A DNA stretch of 64,000 bases, from the NCBI GenBank assembly GCA_027605045.1, contig JAQFWX010000122.1:39343-103342 (forward strand). The letters are read 5' to 3'. Source of the DNA: Phallus indusiatus. Its lineage: Eukaryota; Basidiomycota; Agaricomycetes; Phallales; Phallaceae. The translations under genes and the position numbers were made by a program. Positions within the stretch are counted from its first letter, which is position 1, and every line of letters begins with the position of its first letter. Positions 35,873 through 45,649 of the stretch are shown here, in pieces. The notes under the pieces were generated by a model. That model was not told the origin of the DNA, made no database searches, and saw only the letters and a list, made by a program, of their open reading frames with translations.

Positions 35873-36975
35873 GAGGATAGGATGGAGATCACGAAACGAG
35901 CGTGAATGTCAGGATAATGAAGCGAGATAGGATTGCGATTAAATAGTTATTCAAGAGTCATAGGGGGTGCAAACAGTACAACAGTGACAATGATACGGAG
36001 CGCTTACTAACACTTTGCTAACACTAGGAGAGTATATAAAGACCCAGAACGACTGTTACCTCTTGATACAAACCTTTACATTCTCCTTGGTCCGACACTC
36101 AATTCTTCCTAACATACGCCATAATTATGAATGTATCCGTATCCGTGAGTGTCCTCCAGTATGCATCCTTGCCGTGCTAGTTCCAGTTTCTAGTTATGTT
36201 AACGCGGCTTTTAGATATCAATTCGATTACATGTGATTGCCGATCAAACTCCAATCGACACACCTGATGCCACGACAGGTTGAAACGTCCCTCAGTTGAG
36301 TCTGCACTACCGACGGATTAGGTTGTGGCTGCATATATGCCAATCGGACGAAGACTTTGAATCGTAAGCATTATCAGTGAGAAAATTAGACATATGAATA
36401 AAATTCATATTAAAGAAAAAAATGCCAACCCATAACGGCAATAACGGGTGCCAGAGCACATTGCAGGTTGCTTTCCTCCGTCTCAGCTTGGCAACATCTG
36501 TCTTCACCGTGATTTTTTTTTGTCATTCTTTTGCAGTATATCTCATTGTCTCAGTAGCGCTCGAACACGCCATTGTCATTCTTCTTAGCTGCACGTCGAC
36601 CCGTCACGTCGTTTTCATCTCGTCCCATAGCGACACTATATGTTCAAGTTAGCATTGAAAAATGGACTCATCTCCCAGTGAGAGTGAGGGGACCGAGGTT
36701 GCAAAGATGTTGCAAGATGCCATCAGTCTCCGTAATTTCTTCAAGGGATAATTGAGATATGCCTACGGTTTTGCCATACTCCATCCCTTTGTTATGCGGG
36801 TGAGGGATGAGTTGTGGACCAAGGTGATTCCGTTCTTGGGACAAAAGGCGACGGATTATTACAAGTTGGTTTCTTCTCTTCAATATGAATGCTATCCTAT
36901 ATGACTGATTTTCTTATAATACAGGAAACTCAGAGGCCCTCCGCCAATAAACGAGGAACAGGGAATCATCATCCC
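35845..36975. repeat. segmental duplication, partner at 40098-41970
   Basis: The family A upstream region, the stretch with GGAGAGTATATAAAGAC (TATA-like) and the B gene region are shared in the same order with 40098-41970. The partner additionally contains B4 (about 40680-41440), which is absent here. Confidence 0.8.
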
Positions 36976-36983
36976 TGTTAGGT
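36662..36983 (+). pseudogene. family B copy B3, early stop and LTR insertion
   Basis: It starts MDSSPSESEGTEVAKMLQDA then ISLRNFFKG, followed at once by an in-frame TAA. It continues in the same frame as YAYGFAILHPFVMRVRDELW and TKVIPFLGQKATDYYK. The B-family intron (ending TTTTCTTATAATACAG) then leads to a last exon like KLRGPPPINEEQG. That exon is cut by the solo LTR. The same stop occurs in B5. Confidence 0.55.
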
Positions 36984-37446
36984 GAACGGGTAAATTAGTA
37001 CTATGTTCGACGTTTTCCTATTTCTTTCGACGTTCGCTTTATTTTCTTTTTCGTTATTATTTTCTCAACGTAAAGTTATTCAAGTCCTTATGGACAATTA
37101 TGGTCTCTCTGTAGAATAGATTTCCCGGTGTATATAATTCACCGGAGTAACTGTAATTAGGTAGTTCATTGTTAATATAGTACTTACTCCTCAAACCTTG
37201 TCTCTTCTCTTAGTCTTGTCTTTAATCTCGAATCTATTCGCTTAACGTCGTTCTAAACGAACGACCAAACGCTTCTTATCAATTAATTAGTGTTCTCGAA
37301 CGTTCGGACTCGAGCGACAAGACCTTATCAACTGTAAAACAATTCAACACACACACTTCAAATATTTCACTTAAATCACACTCTATTAATTTCTCAAATC
37401 AAACGTTTGTTCGATTTATCTACGCATACAAGCTCGATACATCACA
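36976..37446 (+). mobile_element. solo LTR (Copia-like), 471 bp
   Basis: The LTR begins TGTTAGGTGAACGG and ends ACATCACA (TG...CA). It is flanked on both sides by ATCCC (36971-36975 and 37447-37451), a 5-bp target duplication. The paralogue B5 shows the empty site ATCCCTCCTTGG at about 41966. A TATA-like TGTATATAA lies near 37130. No internal retrotransposon region is attached, so it is a product of LTR-LTR recombination. TGTTAG ends are common in fungal Copia elements. Confidence 0.88.
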
Positions 37447-37649
37447 ATCCCTCCTTGGCCCTCGGATGGAGAATGACCCTCGGTCAGGGTAAGCTTCTAA
37501 AATATTTTTTCATGCAGCACTTCCTTTTTGATACTTCCTAGCTGAAACCTCCCCGGAACGCTGCAAAGTCGGTAGAAATAGTTATTAAATAAACTATCGA
37601 TTTCGCTTGAAAATAGAGACTTGCGAGTGATAAATAATACTTTGGAAAC

Positions 37650-38043
37650 TTACCTAGACACTGGACCCATTTCCAGGTCAGGTCCCGGTTCCGGTGAAGG
37701 TGCAACACCTTGATTTCTCCTGTATTATAAAAAATTCAGTCATTTAGAATAGTATTCATGTCGAGGGAAGGAACCCACCTAAGCCAGAAAACCCACCTTC
37801 CCAACGAAGGAGATTGCACTTTCTTTTTATAAAATTTGCTGCTGGTTGGAGTACTTCACGTTGGTTCCATTCCATTAATGATCGCGTCATTTCCACAAAG
37901 AGCGTCGAGAGAGAAACCCGGAGGAACCATTTCGCCAAAGGTTCTTGAAGCCCTTGGGTTCCAAGGGGGTCACCCGTAGTATCTCCTACGGATTGGACAA
38001 ATACAATAAACGGCATGCAAACGAGTTTACCTTGGGTTGCCAT
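37650..38043 (-). pseudogene. family B copy B2, frameshifted
   Basis: It has the same exon structure as B1. Exon 1 is MATQG, exon 2 starts DTTGDPLGTQGLQEPLAKWF, and the last exon would encode NQGVAPSPEPGPDLEMGP. Relative to B1, one extra A in the run near ANFIK shifts the frame, so VFWLR and the last exon are not reached in frame. Confidence 0.55.
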
Positions 38044-38514
38044 GGAATAAAAAAACGAATCGTACTGGTATTCGGCGTTAGAGGGACTAAGAACAAGAAG
38101 GCTTCCTCAGTGAGAGTGAATGATTACAATATATATGACAAACCTGGTGAATATTGAAAAACGGTGAATAGTAAGGAGCGGTGATGTGGCTGTTTAATAA
38201 AATAAAGATGAGGATGAGGGAGAAAAAGGATACAACGAAAAATGAAGCATTTATAGGTTTATACTGGCGTGACGGCAAAGTGTTCAATAATGAAACACCG
38301 ACTGGCACGCGCCGGAAGGACGCGCAGAGCGTCACAATTATGGAATTAACGCGTCATTTGACCTTTGCTCAACCATCTTGGACAGTTGATTCACTCGCCT
38401 ATTGTCTGCTGCATACAGGTGATGGTTCAAAGTTGGAAGATGTCCATACTTTGTGTACTCGTTACCCTTTAGTTTATGGGCATCACACATGGAGGGCAGT
38501 TTGAACTTAAAACT

Positions 38515-38655
38515 TTGAAGCCATGTCTGATCTCCATGTGTGTCACGTGTGTGCGCGTTGCACGAGCAAGCCGACGAGGTCACGGTGGAAGGAGTTTTAG
38601 GTCTGCCCGACGCCCGTCGAATTCGGTCAAAGTAGTTGTTAAACCCTTTTCAGAG
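38515..38655 (-). pseudogene. family A internal fragment (copy E)
   Basis: About 140 bp match the exon 2 region that encodes FNNYFDRIRRADLRLLPP to MEIRHGLK, with small indels. It is joined directly to the B2 block on its left. From 38656 to about 39027 follows unrelated sequence with a plus-strand open frame (LEELEIDSVDYPDLINF) of unknown origin. Confidence 0.7.
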
Positions 38656-39027
38656 TCTTGCTCGGCAACCGCGCAAAGTTGCACTGTCACCGTTGAAGTT
38701 GTCTGTAAAGCTGGTTCTAAATCCAAGACAAGAGATGTGTTTAGAAACGAAAGAGAACTACACACCATCGGCTAAAACCCTGACGTCGGTGAAATCTAAC
38801 TCAAACGCAGAACCTGATTATTGTTTACTCCTTTCCGCCCAGACTTTAGAGGAACTAGAAATAGATTCTGTTGACTACCCTGATTTAATCAACTTCTCAG
38901 AAGTCGAATGTTTAGTTTGGAATCCCGCTCCAGCTCTGACTACAATTGGCGATACCGGAAATAGATGATTGGATGAATATGGAGGATATGAATGTGCGAT
39001 TGGGATGAACAGAGGAGCTGACGTCTT

Positions 39028-40126
39028 TCGCCTTCGGAAAATCTGATGTCTCTATGCAATCCGAACACAATTCGGCACATGACTACCGATTCTCAATCTT
39101 CCAACCTCCAATGATGCGACAATACTCCCCTTTAAGTTGTTCTGAGAAGGTTTCATTACACAAAGTACAACTTTCCAGCCCAGTGATCCGGATTGAGAGC
39201 ATTGAGTACGGATGTACAATCCCCAGATTAAACCTAAAAAAAGAAGTTTTATAAACCGCGCGATTTATAAAACTCGACGAAAAACTTTGTTCAATACCTT
39301 TGGCCACAAATTCTATTCCAATGGCGATACCCGATTGAAACCTTTGTAGCAAGTCGGGGACAAACCAATTCAACTTGAAACCTTCCGTAGTGTCAACTAC
39401 GGTGAAGGTTTCTGAGAGAGGTGAGGGTAGTTTTAAGCCATGTCTGATCTCCATGTGTGTGTTCGTTGCACGAGCAAGCCTACGACGAGGTGGGAGGAGT
39501 CTTAGGTCTGCCCGTCGAATTCGGTCGAAATAGTTATTGAAGCCTTTCTCAGCGCATGCTAAGTACAACTCGTTTTGAACATCTGGGTTTGGCGGCAGTT
39601 CATCCAGATAGGTTTGAAGTAGAAGATGTCGCGTGCTGGTTTTCGACTGGTCATCTGCTTGTGTAGAGTGGAGGATGATCCAGGTTGGGAGTGTTTTCGA
39701 GTCCTGCCCAGTCCGGAAATCATACAATCCAATGGTGGGAGGGCCGAAGGGTAGTTTTGTCCGTTTACAGGCCTCAATAGATTCACGAACAGCGCCTACG
39801 ATGCATGGTGTTATCTTTCGATGATGAGAGGCCGACAAGATACGGTTAACCTTAATTTGACTCAAAGTGAGATCAAATTGTGTCGGCAGTCCGACCTTTT
39901 TAATTACTTACTACATAAATCTAAAATTTCCGTTGTGAATTCATGAAAAGACTCGAATGAAAAGACTCGACCTTGTCGAGTCTTTTTTCTGCAAGACCAT
40001 GAAAGGAACTCAGGGTGTCTCGGATGCGGGCCCGTAAGAATTCACCTTCGTCTTTTCCTCTTCGGTGAATGCAGCAGCGGTGAAAAGGACGCAGATTAGA
40101 ATTCCGGCGATATGTACGAAAATCAT
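39028..40126 (-). pseudogene. family A copy A3, damaged at both ends
   Basis: Exon 2 is open and very close to A1 (VNRILSASHHRKITPCIVGA; LPTWIILHSTQADDQSKTS). Exon 1 begins MIFVHIAGILICVLFTAAAF, but 2 extra nt turn the ACACCCTGTTCC of A1 into ACACCCTGAGTTCC, giving a stop. In exon 3, 10 nt present in A1 are missing (GTGCCGAATTGTG), shifting the frame. The coding end beyond about 39028 is lost. Confidence 0.7.
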
Positions 40127-40993
40127 GAGGATAGGATGGAGACCACGAAACGAGCTTGAATGTGAGGACAATGAAGCGGGATTTGAAGATTGCGGTTAAA
40201 TAAATATTCAAGAGTCATAGCAAACAGTATAACAGTGACAATGTTACGAAGCGCTTACTAACACTGGGAGAGTATATAAAGACACAGAACGACTGTTACC
40301 TATTAACACAAACCTTTACATTCTCCTTGGTGCGACAGTCGAATCTTTCTAACATGCGAATTAATTATGAATGTACCATCGTGAGTGTCTTCTAGTATGC
40401 ATCTTTGCCGCGCTAGTTCCAGTTATGTTAACCCGGCTTTTAGATATCCATTCAATTACGCGTAATTGCCCCTCAAACTCCAATCGACACACCTGATGCC
40501 ACGACATGTTGAAACGTCCCTCAGTTGAGTTTGCACTACCGGCGGATTAGGTTGTGGCTGCATATATGTCAGTCGGACGAAGACTTTGAATCGTAAGCAT
40601 TATCAGAGAGAAAATTAGACATATGAATAAAATTCATATTACAGACAAACAAACCCCGTAACGGCAATAGTAGTCCATTGCCTTTTGGGCCAAGAAGGGA
40701 GCCGCCGCGGTTTTCAGCTATATAACGCCGGGTTAGTGCACCAAACACACCGCGGCCCAATTATGAAAACTGTTGACCTCTTGCAGCATCTTCGGGCCTT
40801 CGGCGTCCCCATTCTCACCAGGAGATGATTTTATAATAATTTATAGGGAAGAAGATTAGTTGGAAAGAACGGAAACCGTGACATGCCATCTAAACGAGCT
40901 AACGAATTTATTTCACTCGTTTTATAATACACAATGATTCAAGTTGTCAGTCCCTTTATGCGCCGTTTGATTGTATTTGTCTAATCTTTTCAG
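40127..40993. other. shared A/B upstream region
   Basis: Positions 40127-40640 match 35873-36415. A TATA-like GGAGAGTATATAAAGAC sits near 40265, oriented towards the plus-strand B genes. This suggests a divergent promoter between A3 and B4. Confidence 0.5.
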
Positions 40994-41334
40994 ACCTGAA
41001 GGCTGTGGGCGGTGAACCGAATGAAGCAGACGGACAAGGTCCCACAGGCAATTGGTTCCTCGACCTCTGTCAATGTGGTTGGGCCACCTTTACGCTTGCC
41101 TACCACAAGCTGCTTCTTCGACCTGTAATTGGATGGCTACAACTTCACGTTGTCCAATCTGGTGCGGCGTGGGTGAAGGATCGCATCGCCTCCTTTGCAG
41201 CATACTGCGTCAAGAACGTTTGCTGTTTGTTGAGGTTGGGTTCTCTTCTTCAAATATAATGATAGTCTAGGTGACTGATTTCTTATAATACAGAAGACGA
41301 CAAGGTGCTCCGCCACGGACGAGGAACAGCTGAA
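40994..41334 (+). CDS. family B copy B4 (5' exon not resolved)
   Basis: An exon after the acceptor TCTTTTCAG reads LKAVGGEPNEADGQGPTGNW, then FLDLCQCGWATFTLAYHKLL, LRPVIGWLQLHVVQSGAAWV and KNVCCLL. The family intron follows, and the last exon gives RRRQGAPPRTRNS with stop at 41332-41334. The upstream intron starts GTCAGTCC near 40945, resembling the first intron of B1, but exon 1 could not be placed in phase. The function is unknown. The core looks like amphipathic or weakly hydrophobic helices. Confidence 0.45.
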
Positions 41335-41647
41335 CCAAATGACCTGGTTCCATATCCACACGTACTGTAATGTTTCTGAAATCACTAGGCGATGTATGGA
41401 AGGGGGAAAACGCCGGGACGACACCAATGTCTAATGAGCTCGCGGGTGCCAGAGCACATTGTAGGTTGCTTTCCTCCGTCTCAGCTCAGCGACATCCGTC
41501 TTGACCGTCATTCTTTTTTCGTCATTCTTTTGCAGTATATCCTATCGTCTCAGTAACGCTCGAACACGCCATTGTCATTCTTCTTAGCTGCACGTCGACC
41601 CGCCACGTCGTTTTCATCTCAACACTACATGTTCAAGGCATTGGAAA

Positions 41648-42019
41648 ATGGACTCATCTCCTAGTGAGAGTGAGGGGACCGAGGCTGCGAAGATGCTGCA
41701 AGATGCCATCAGCCTTCATAATTACTTCAAGGGATAATTGGGATACGCCTACGGTTTTGCCATACTCCATCCCTTTGTTATGTGAGTGAGGCCGGTGAGG
41801 GACGAGTTGTGGACCAAGGTGATTCCGTTCTTGGGGCAAAAGGCGACGGACTATTACAAGTTGGTTTCTTCTCTTCAATATGAATGCTATCCTATATGAC
41901 TGATTTTCTTATAATACAGGAAACTCCGAGGCCCTGCGCCTATTAACGAGGAACACGGAACCATCATCCCTCCTTGGGCCCTGGATGGGGAACGACCCAC
42001 CCTCCCTCGGCCAGAGTAA
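41648..42019 (+). pseudogene. family B copy B5, early stop
   Basis: It starts MDSSPSESEGTEAAKMLQDA then ISLHNYFKG and the same in-frame TAA as B3. A second stop follows FAILHPFVM, caused by extra nt compared with B3. The family intron and a last exon follow: KLRGPAPINEEHGTIIPPWA ending at TAA 42017-42019. Its unoccupied ATCCC site shows the state before the LTR insertion in B3. Confidence 0.5.
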
Positions 42020-42240
42020 GCTTCTAAAATATTCTTTTATGCCAACACGACTGAAACACCATACATATGACAGCTCATTCCTCCGTCGCCACTACGCTCT
42101 TCTTCGGTGCCGCTCTCGCCCCGCGACGAGGAGGGCAACTACACGAACCGGCTGTCCAAAACGATAAGTCGGGTATAATGTGCGAAATAGTATAAGTAAA
42201 TGAAATATTATGAACTGTGTCCCGATCATGGAATCATTTA

Positions 42241-42769
42241 TCACAAAATTCTTGAGAAATGGGTATTAGACTTTTGAAACGAAAAGGTGGTGGAGTTATC
42301 GGGTTGGATACCTGGTGTTGTGGTTGTAGCTGTGGTGGTAATCATAGTTGACATTGTAGCTGTAGTCGTAGTCTTCGTCGTTGTCGATGTCGTTGGTACT
42401 GTCGTTGTGGTTGTGGCGGTTGTGACTGTGAAGTTGTTACAGGTGAGGGTGGTCCTATTCTCTAACACATTAGTAATATTTAGAATACGTATGATCTCTA
42501 CAAACAGAGCTGTACACATTTTGAACGATATGAAAATTGATGATATAGCTGTATAAACATACGCTGCATAGTTTGTAGTTTGAAACCAAATAACCGTCTG
42601 GTTTAATACTTGGCGAAACATGACATACGCGACAGGCTACATTAGTGCAAAGTGTCAAACCGGGATATGATGAGACTGCTAAAGCAGCGCTGAGAAAAAG
42701 GATATTGAAGAAAGCAGCAAAAGATTTTGGGATTATAGTCTGATACTTGATGTAGTAGATAATTGGCAA
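42241..42769 (-). CDS. possible secreted Thr-rich protein
   Basis: The minus-strand frame from 42769 contains the hydrophobic signal-like stretch FAAFFNILFLSAALAVSS. A cysteine-bearing piece follows (LTLCTNVACRVCHVSPS). A second frame downstream is Thr-rich (NNFTVTTATTTTTVPTTSTT) with possible N-glycosylation sites (NFT, NST) and ends at 42241. An intron must join them; a GTATGT donor is present near 42565 but the acceptor is unresolved. No family is recognised. Confidence 0.35.
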
Positions 42770-43050
42770 TTACGAATTACGTTCACTCATGACTCATCGC
42801 ACTACCAGCACGCCGCACGTGTTGCTCAGGATTTGTTCCGGCCCGACTTGCATTGCAGAATCATTCAATGTCACAATTTCTGCACCAGTCAATTTTAAAA
42901 GATTTATGAAGAACCTCAAGAGATTCATTATGTAGCAGTGTGCTACTAGTAGCAACACCCATCTTTGGGGAGTTTAGAGTAACAAGCGCCCAGAACGACA
43001 CCGTGGGAATCCGACCGCATCCCTTCTGCACGCATCTAAGTTCGCAAAAA

Positions 43051-44810
43051 ATGTCACCTTGTCCTGGCCGTGGCCCATCCAGCATCGTCATCCGAGCACC
43101 CCGACATGCATCAAAACCTCTCAAACCAGGTCTCATCCCCGAAATACAAAAAGCCGCCAAAAAGAAAAAGATCAAAATTGACGGATTGAGTGTTAAAAAC
43201 GTGGTTATTGATCCGACTCATCCGTTGGGTATGGCTTGTGTGAGTTTTTGTTTGGTTTCCTCTTTTTTTTTGGTTGTTTATGAAAGCTGTGAATGAATTA
43301 TTAACTCTACTTGTTTCTGTGTGGTTGTTTTCCTTTATGCCGTCACTTTTTTTTTTCAAATAGGATACTGCCAGCGAATGGAATTCGTTACTTATTACTG
43401 CTCGTGCTGATCGTGGTCCACAATGGGATGTAGCAACTCAAAGGTTAGCCAACTCCTTGTTTTTATTAACGTATCGAAATTTTCGTTAATGCGCTCTTTG
43501 TCAATAGGTTCATGGTGGACTATGGCTCTACACTCTACTTCGACCCCACTCCGGTACTAGGTCAAACGGAAACCGACTCGCACCTCCAACTACATGACGA
43601 AACAAACGGAGGTTCACCCCGGAGCGATGTATTGCACAATAACGCCACGATAGATCATCATCAACACCACCGAACAGGCTCGATAGAGCCCCGCATGACG
43701 TCGCAGCACCACGCATCGTCGTCTAGTTCTACGTCTACCCCTACGCGATCGTCGTTACGACTGCAACAGCATCATCAGCAACAGCAGCAGCAACAACAAC
43801 AACAACAGCAACAACAGTTACAGCAATTGCAGCTGCAGCAACAACAGCAACAGCAGCAGTTGCAGCTTCAGCTACAGATGCAATTACAGCACCAACATCA
43901 GGCGTCTCAACAGCAGCACCAGCAACAACAACACCAACAGCAGCAGCAACAGCAACATCATCATCACCAGCAATTACTTCAGCAGCAGCAACTACAGCTG
44001 CAATTGCAGGCGCAACAACAACAACAGCAAATGAACGGACACGTTGGTGGAAGTGGTGGTGGTGGAAGTGGTGGCGGACCAAGCAACGGTGTTCAAATGG
44101 GCAATCCTTACCCTTTCACGAACGGTTCTGCTAATGTCGGAATGGCTGGTGCTAGCGGTGCTGGCAACGTTGGAATTCGACCTGGACCTGCTCCCGGATT
44201 AGGAGGAGGGGGAGGAGCTGCGGGCGATTTCGCTGGACATCCGTCTCATTTGCAACAACAGCAGCAACAGCAACAATTGGCTCTTCAGCAGCAATTACAA
44301 CAACAACATCATTCAGGCTCGCAACATGCTGCTGCCGCCGCCGCTGCCTCGAGTCCGCGCTCTCACCTTGGTGGTGCTGGTGGCGGTCAAGGCCATTCCG
44401 GATTCGGAGGGTTCGACGGAACACCACAAACGCCTCATAACAACGGGATGGGCATGATGAATATGAACGCTATGGGAGTAGGTGGGGGCGGTGGTGGTGG
44501 TGGAACGCCAAGTGGTAATCGGATGATGAATATGAACATGGGTCTTGGGATGAACAATATGTTGAATACTCCGGGAGGAATGATGGGTGCTGGTAGTGGT
44601 GCCGGCGTGGGTGTTGGGGCGGGTGCTCGACAGATGGCAGGAGGACATACGCCCGGTATAGGTGTTGATTTTGGATCTGGACCTGGTACGCCGCAGGGAT
44701 TACCTGGGCAACATCATGGAATTATGCAGCACGGGATGGAGACACCCGACGGGTTGAGACAACGGACGCAGAGTCATAGGGAAGGTAGCTTAGACAATAT
44801 GGGTTGGTGA
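43051..44810 (+). CDS. glutamine/glycine-rich protein, possible transcription co-regulator
   Basis: Three exons start with MSPCPGRGPSSIVIRAPRHA, a lysine-rich KKKKIKIDGLSVKNVVID and THPLGMAC. A phase-checked intron leads to DTASEWNSLLITARADRGPQ then WDVATQR, and a second intron to FMVDYGSTLYFDPTPVLGQ. From about 43760 the protein is dominated by polyglutamine tracts. It continues with Gly, Met-Asn and Ala repeats and ends SHREGSLDNMGW at 44810. Polyglutamine and glycine-rich regions are typical of transcription co-regulators; the ordered N-terminal part does not identify a family for me. Confidence 0.72.
43768..44035 (+). repeat. CAG/CAA repeat tract encoding polyglutamine
   Basis: Interrupted CAG and CAA codons with some His and Leu codons encode most of an 85-residue Gln-rich stretch. 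A second shorter tract lies at 44250-44310. Confidence 0.9.
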
Positions 44811-45071
44811 ATTGTATTTTCTGGCTTCAGTCTGTACAAATATAATACCTCAGCACGTTGAACATCAAATATATCCGGACTTCATTCAAAACCACGCCAG
44901 TGGAAGAAAATAAAAGCCAAAAACTCGTTTATTTATTATTCGACTTATTTATTACAAAACATTAGGGAAGCTAACTACGAAAATTCTTATTCTTTCTGCT
45001 AGGTCCGCAGTGCTGCAAAATGCAGAACAAATTTGTGAAATAGCAGAGAGATAAAGAGTTAAGAAAAATCC

Positions 45072-45262
45072 CCTGACGACACAAGCCAGTACTGCAATAG
45101 CGAGGTCATCGTACCCAACGACTTGCAAGCAGAGGTCAGAGAGCGAGGGCGGCAAAAATTGGCTAACCAATGATGACCGCGGTGCGGTCATTTTAGTGGT
45201 TAAACTAAAAAGAACAGATACTACACTTGATCTAAGCCAAAAGGCCAGAGTGGTGAAGAAAA
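45072..45262 (-). ncRNA. U2 spliceosomal snRNA
   Basis: The minus strand reads CTGGCCTTTTGGCTTAGATC then AAGTGTAGTATCTGTTCTTT, which is the conserved U2 5' region including the branch-site recognition segment GTGTAGTA. An Sm site (AATTTTTG) follows. The 3' half contains CTATTGCAGTACTGG, matching the conserved loop of U2 stem IV. The length is about 190 nt; the exact ends are estimated. U2 pairs with the intron branch point in the spliceosome, consistent with the many short introns here. Confidence 0.95.
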
Positions 45263-45282
45263 GTGACAACGCGGGGACTCCA

Positions 45283-45291
45283 GTTTATATA
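45283..45291 (-). promoter_or_regulatory. TATA-like box upstream of U2 snRNA
   Basis: TATATAAA on the minus strand lies about 20-25 bp upstream of the estimated U2 5' end. The spacing fits a core promoter element for a snRNA gene. Confidence 0.5.
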
Positions 45292-45649
45292 GGATCCTGA
45301 GGCTTTGCGCACGGACCTACTTTTTAGACGCTCATGGGCGCTGATGGTCAGTGTGCTGTGTATTGGCGCGGTTTCACTGCTTTGGCTGGAGTTCAGATCT
45401 TCATTTGACGAATTATTATTTCTGCGATGAATGTGCTTTGTTGTATATATATAATGCCACTTTTACACTAATACGTATACGTATACTTAAAGATTTAAAA
45501 ATGAAATTAAAAAAACGTCCAAACGAATGAAAATATGTATCTCGCAACCCAACAAGGTGACAGAAAGACGAACCTATTTTTTAGTACAGACTATACAAAA
45601 AAAAGAATGAAGGAAGAGGGTGGTGAGAGGAGAGGTGGTAACGGGTTAT

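Noticed and set aside
38656..38968. Plus-strand frame as a retrotransposon gag/pol remnant
   Set aside because: The sequence after the family A fragment shows no protease, zinc knuckle or integrase motif.
41654..41878. 74-codon minus-strand frame, also seen at 36668-36883
   Set aside because: It is conserved only because both lie opposite duplicated B3/B5 exons.
42287..42556. Val-rich plus-strand frame
   Set aside because: Antisense of a Thr-codon repeat; no start context or splice structure supports a gene.
43741..44082. Val/Ala-rich minus-strand frame opposite the polyglutamine exon
   Set aside because: It is the antisense reading of CAG/CAA repeats.
44952..45269. 105-codon minus-strand open frame overlapping the U2 region
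   Set aside because: It runs through the conserved U2 snRNA sequence and has no protein features; chance frame.
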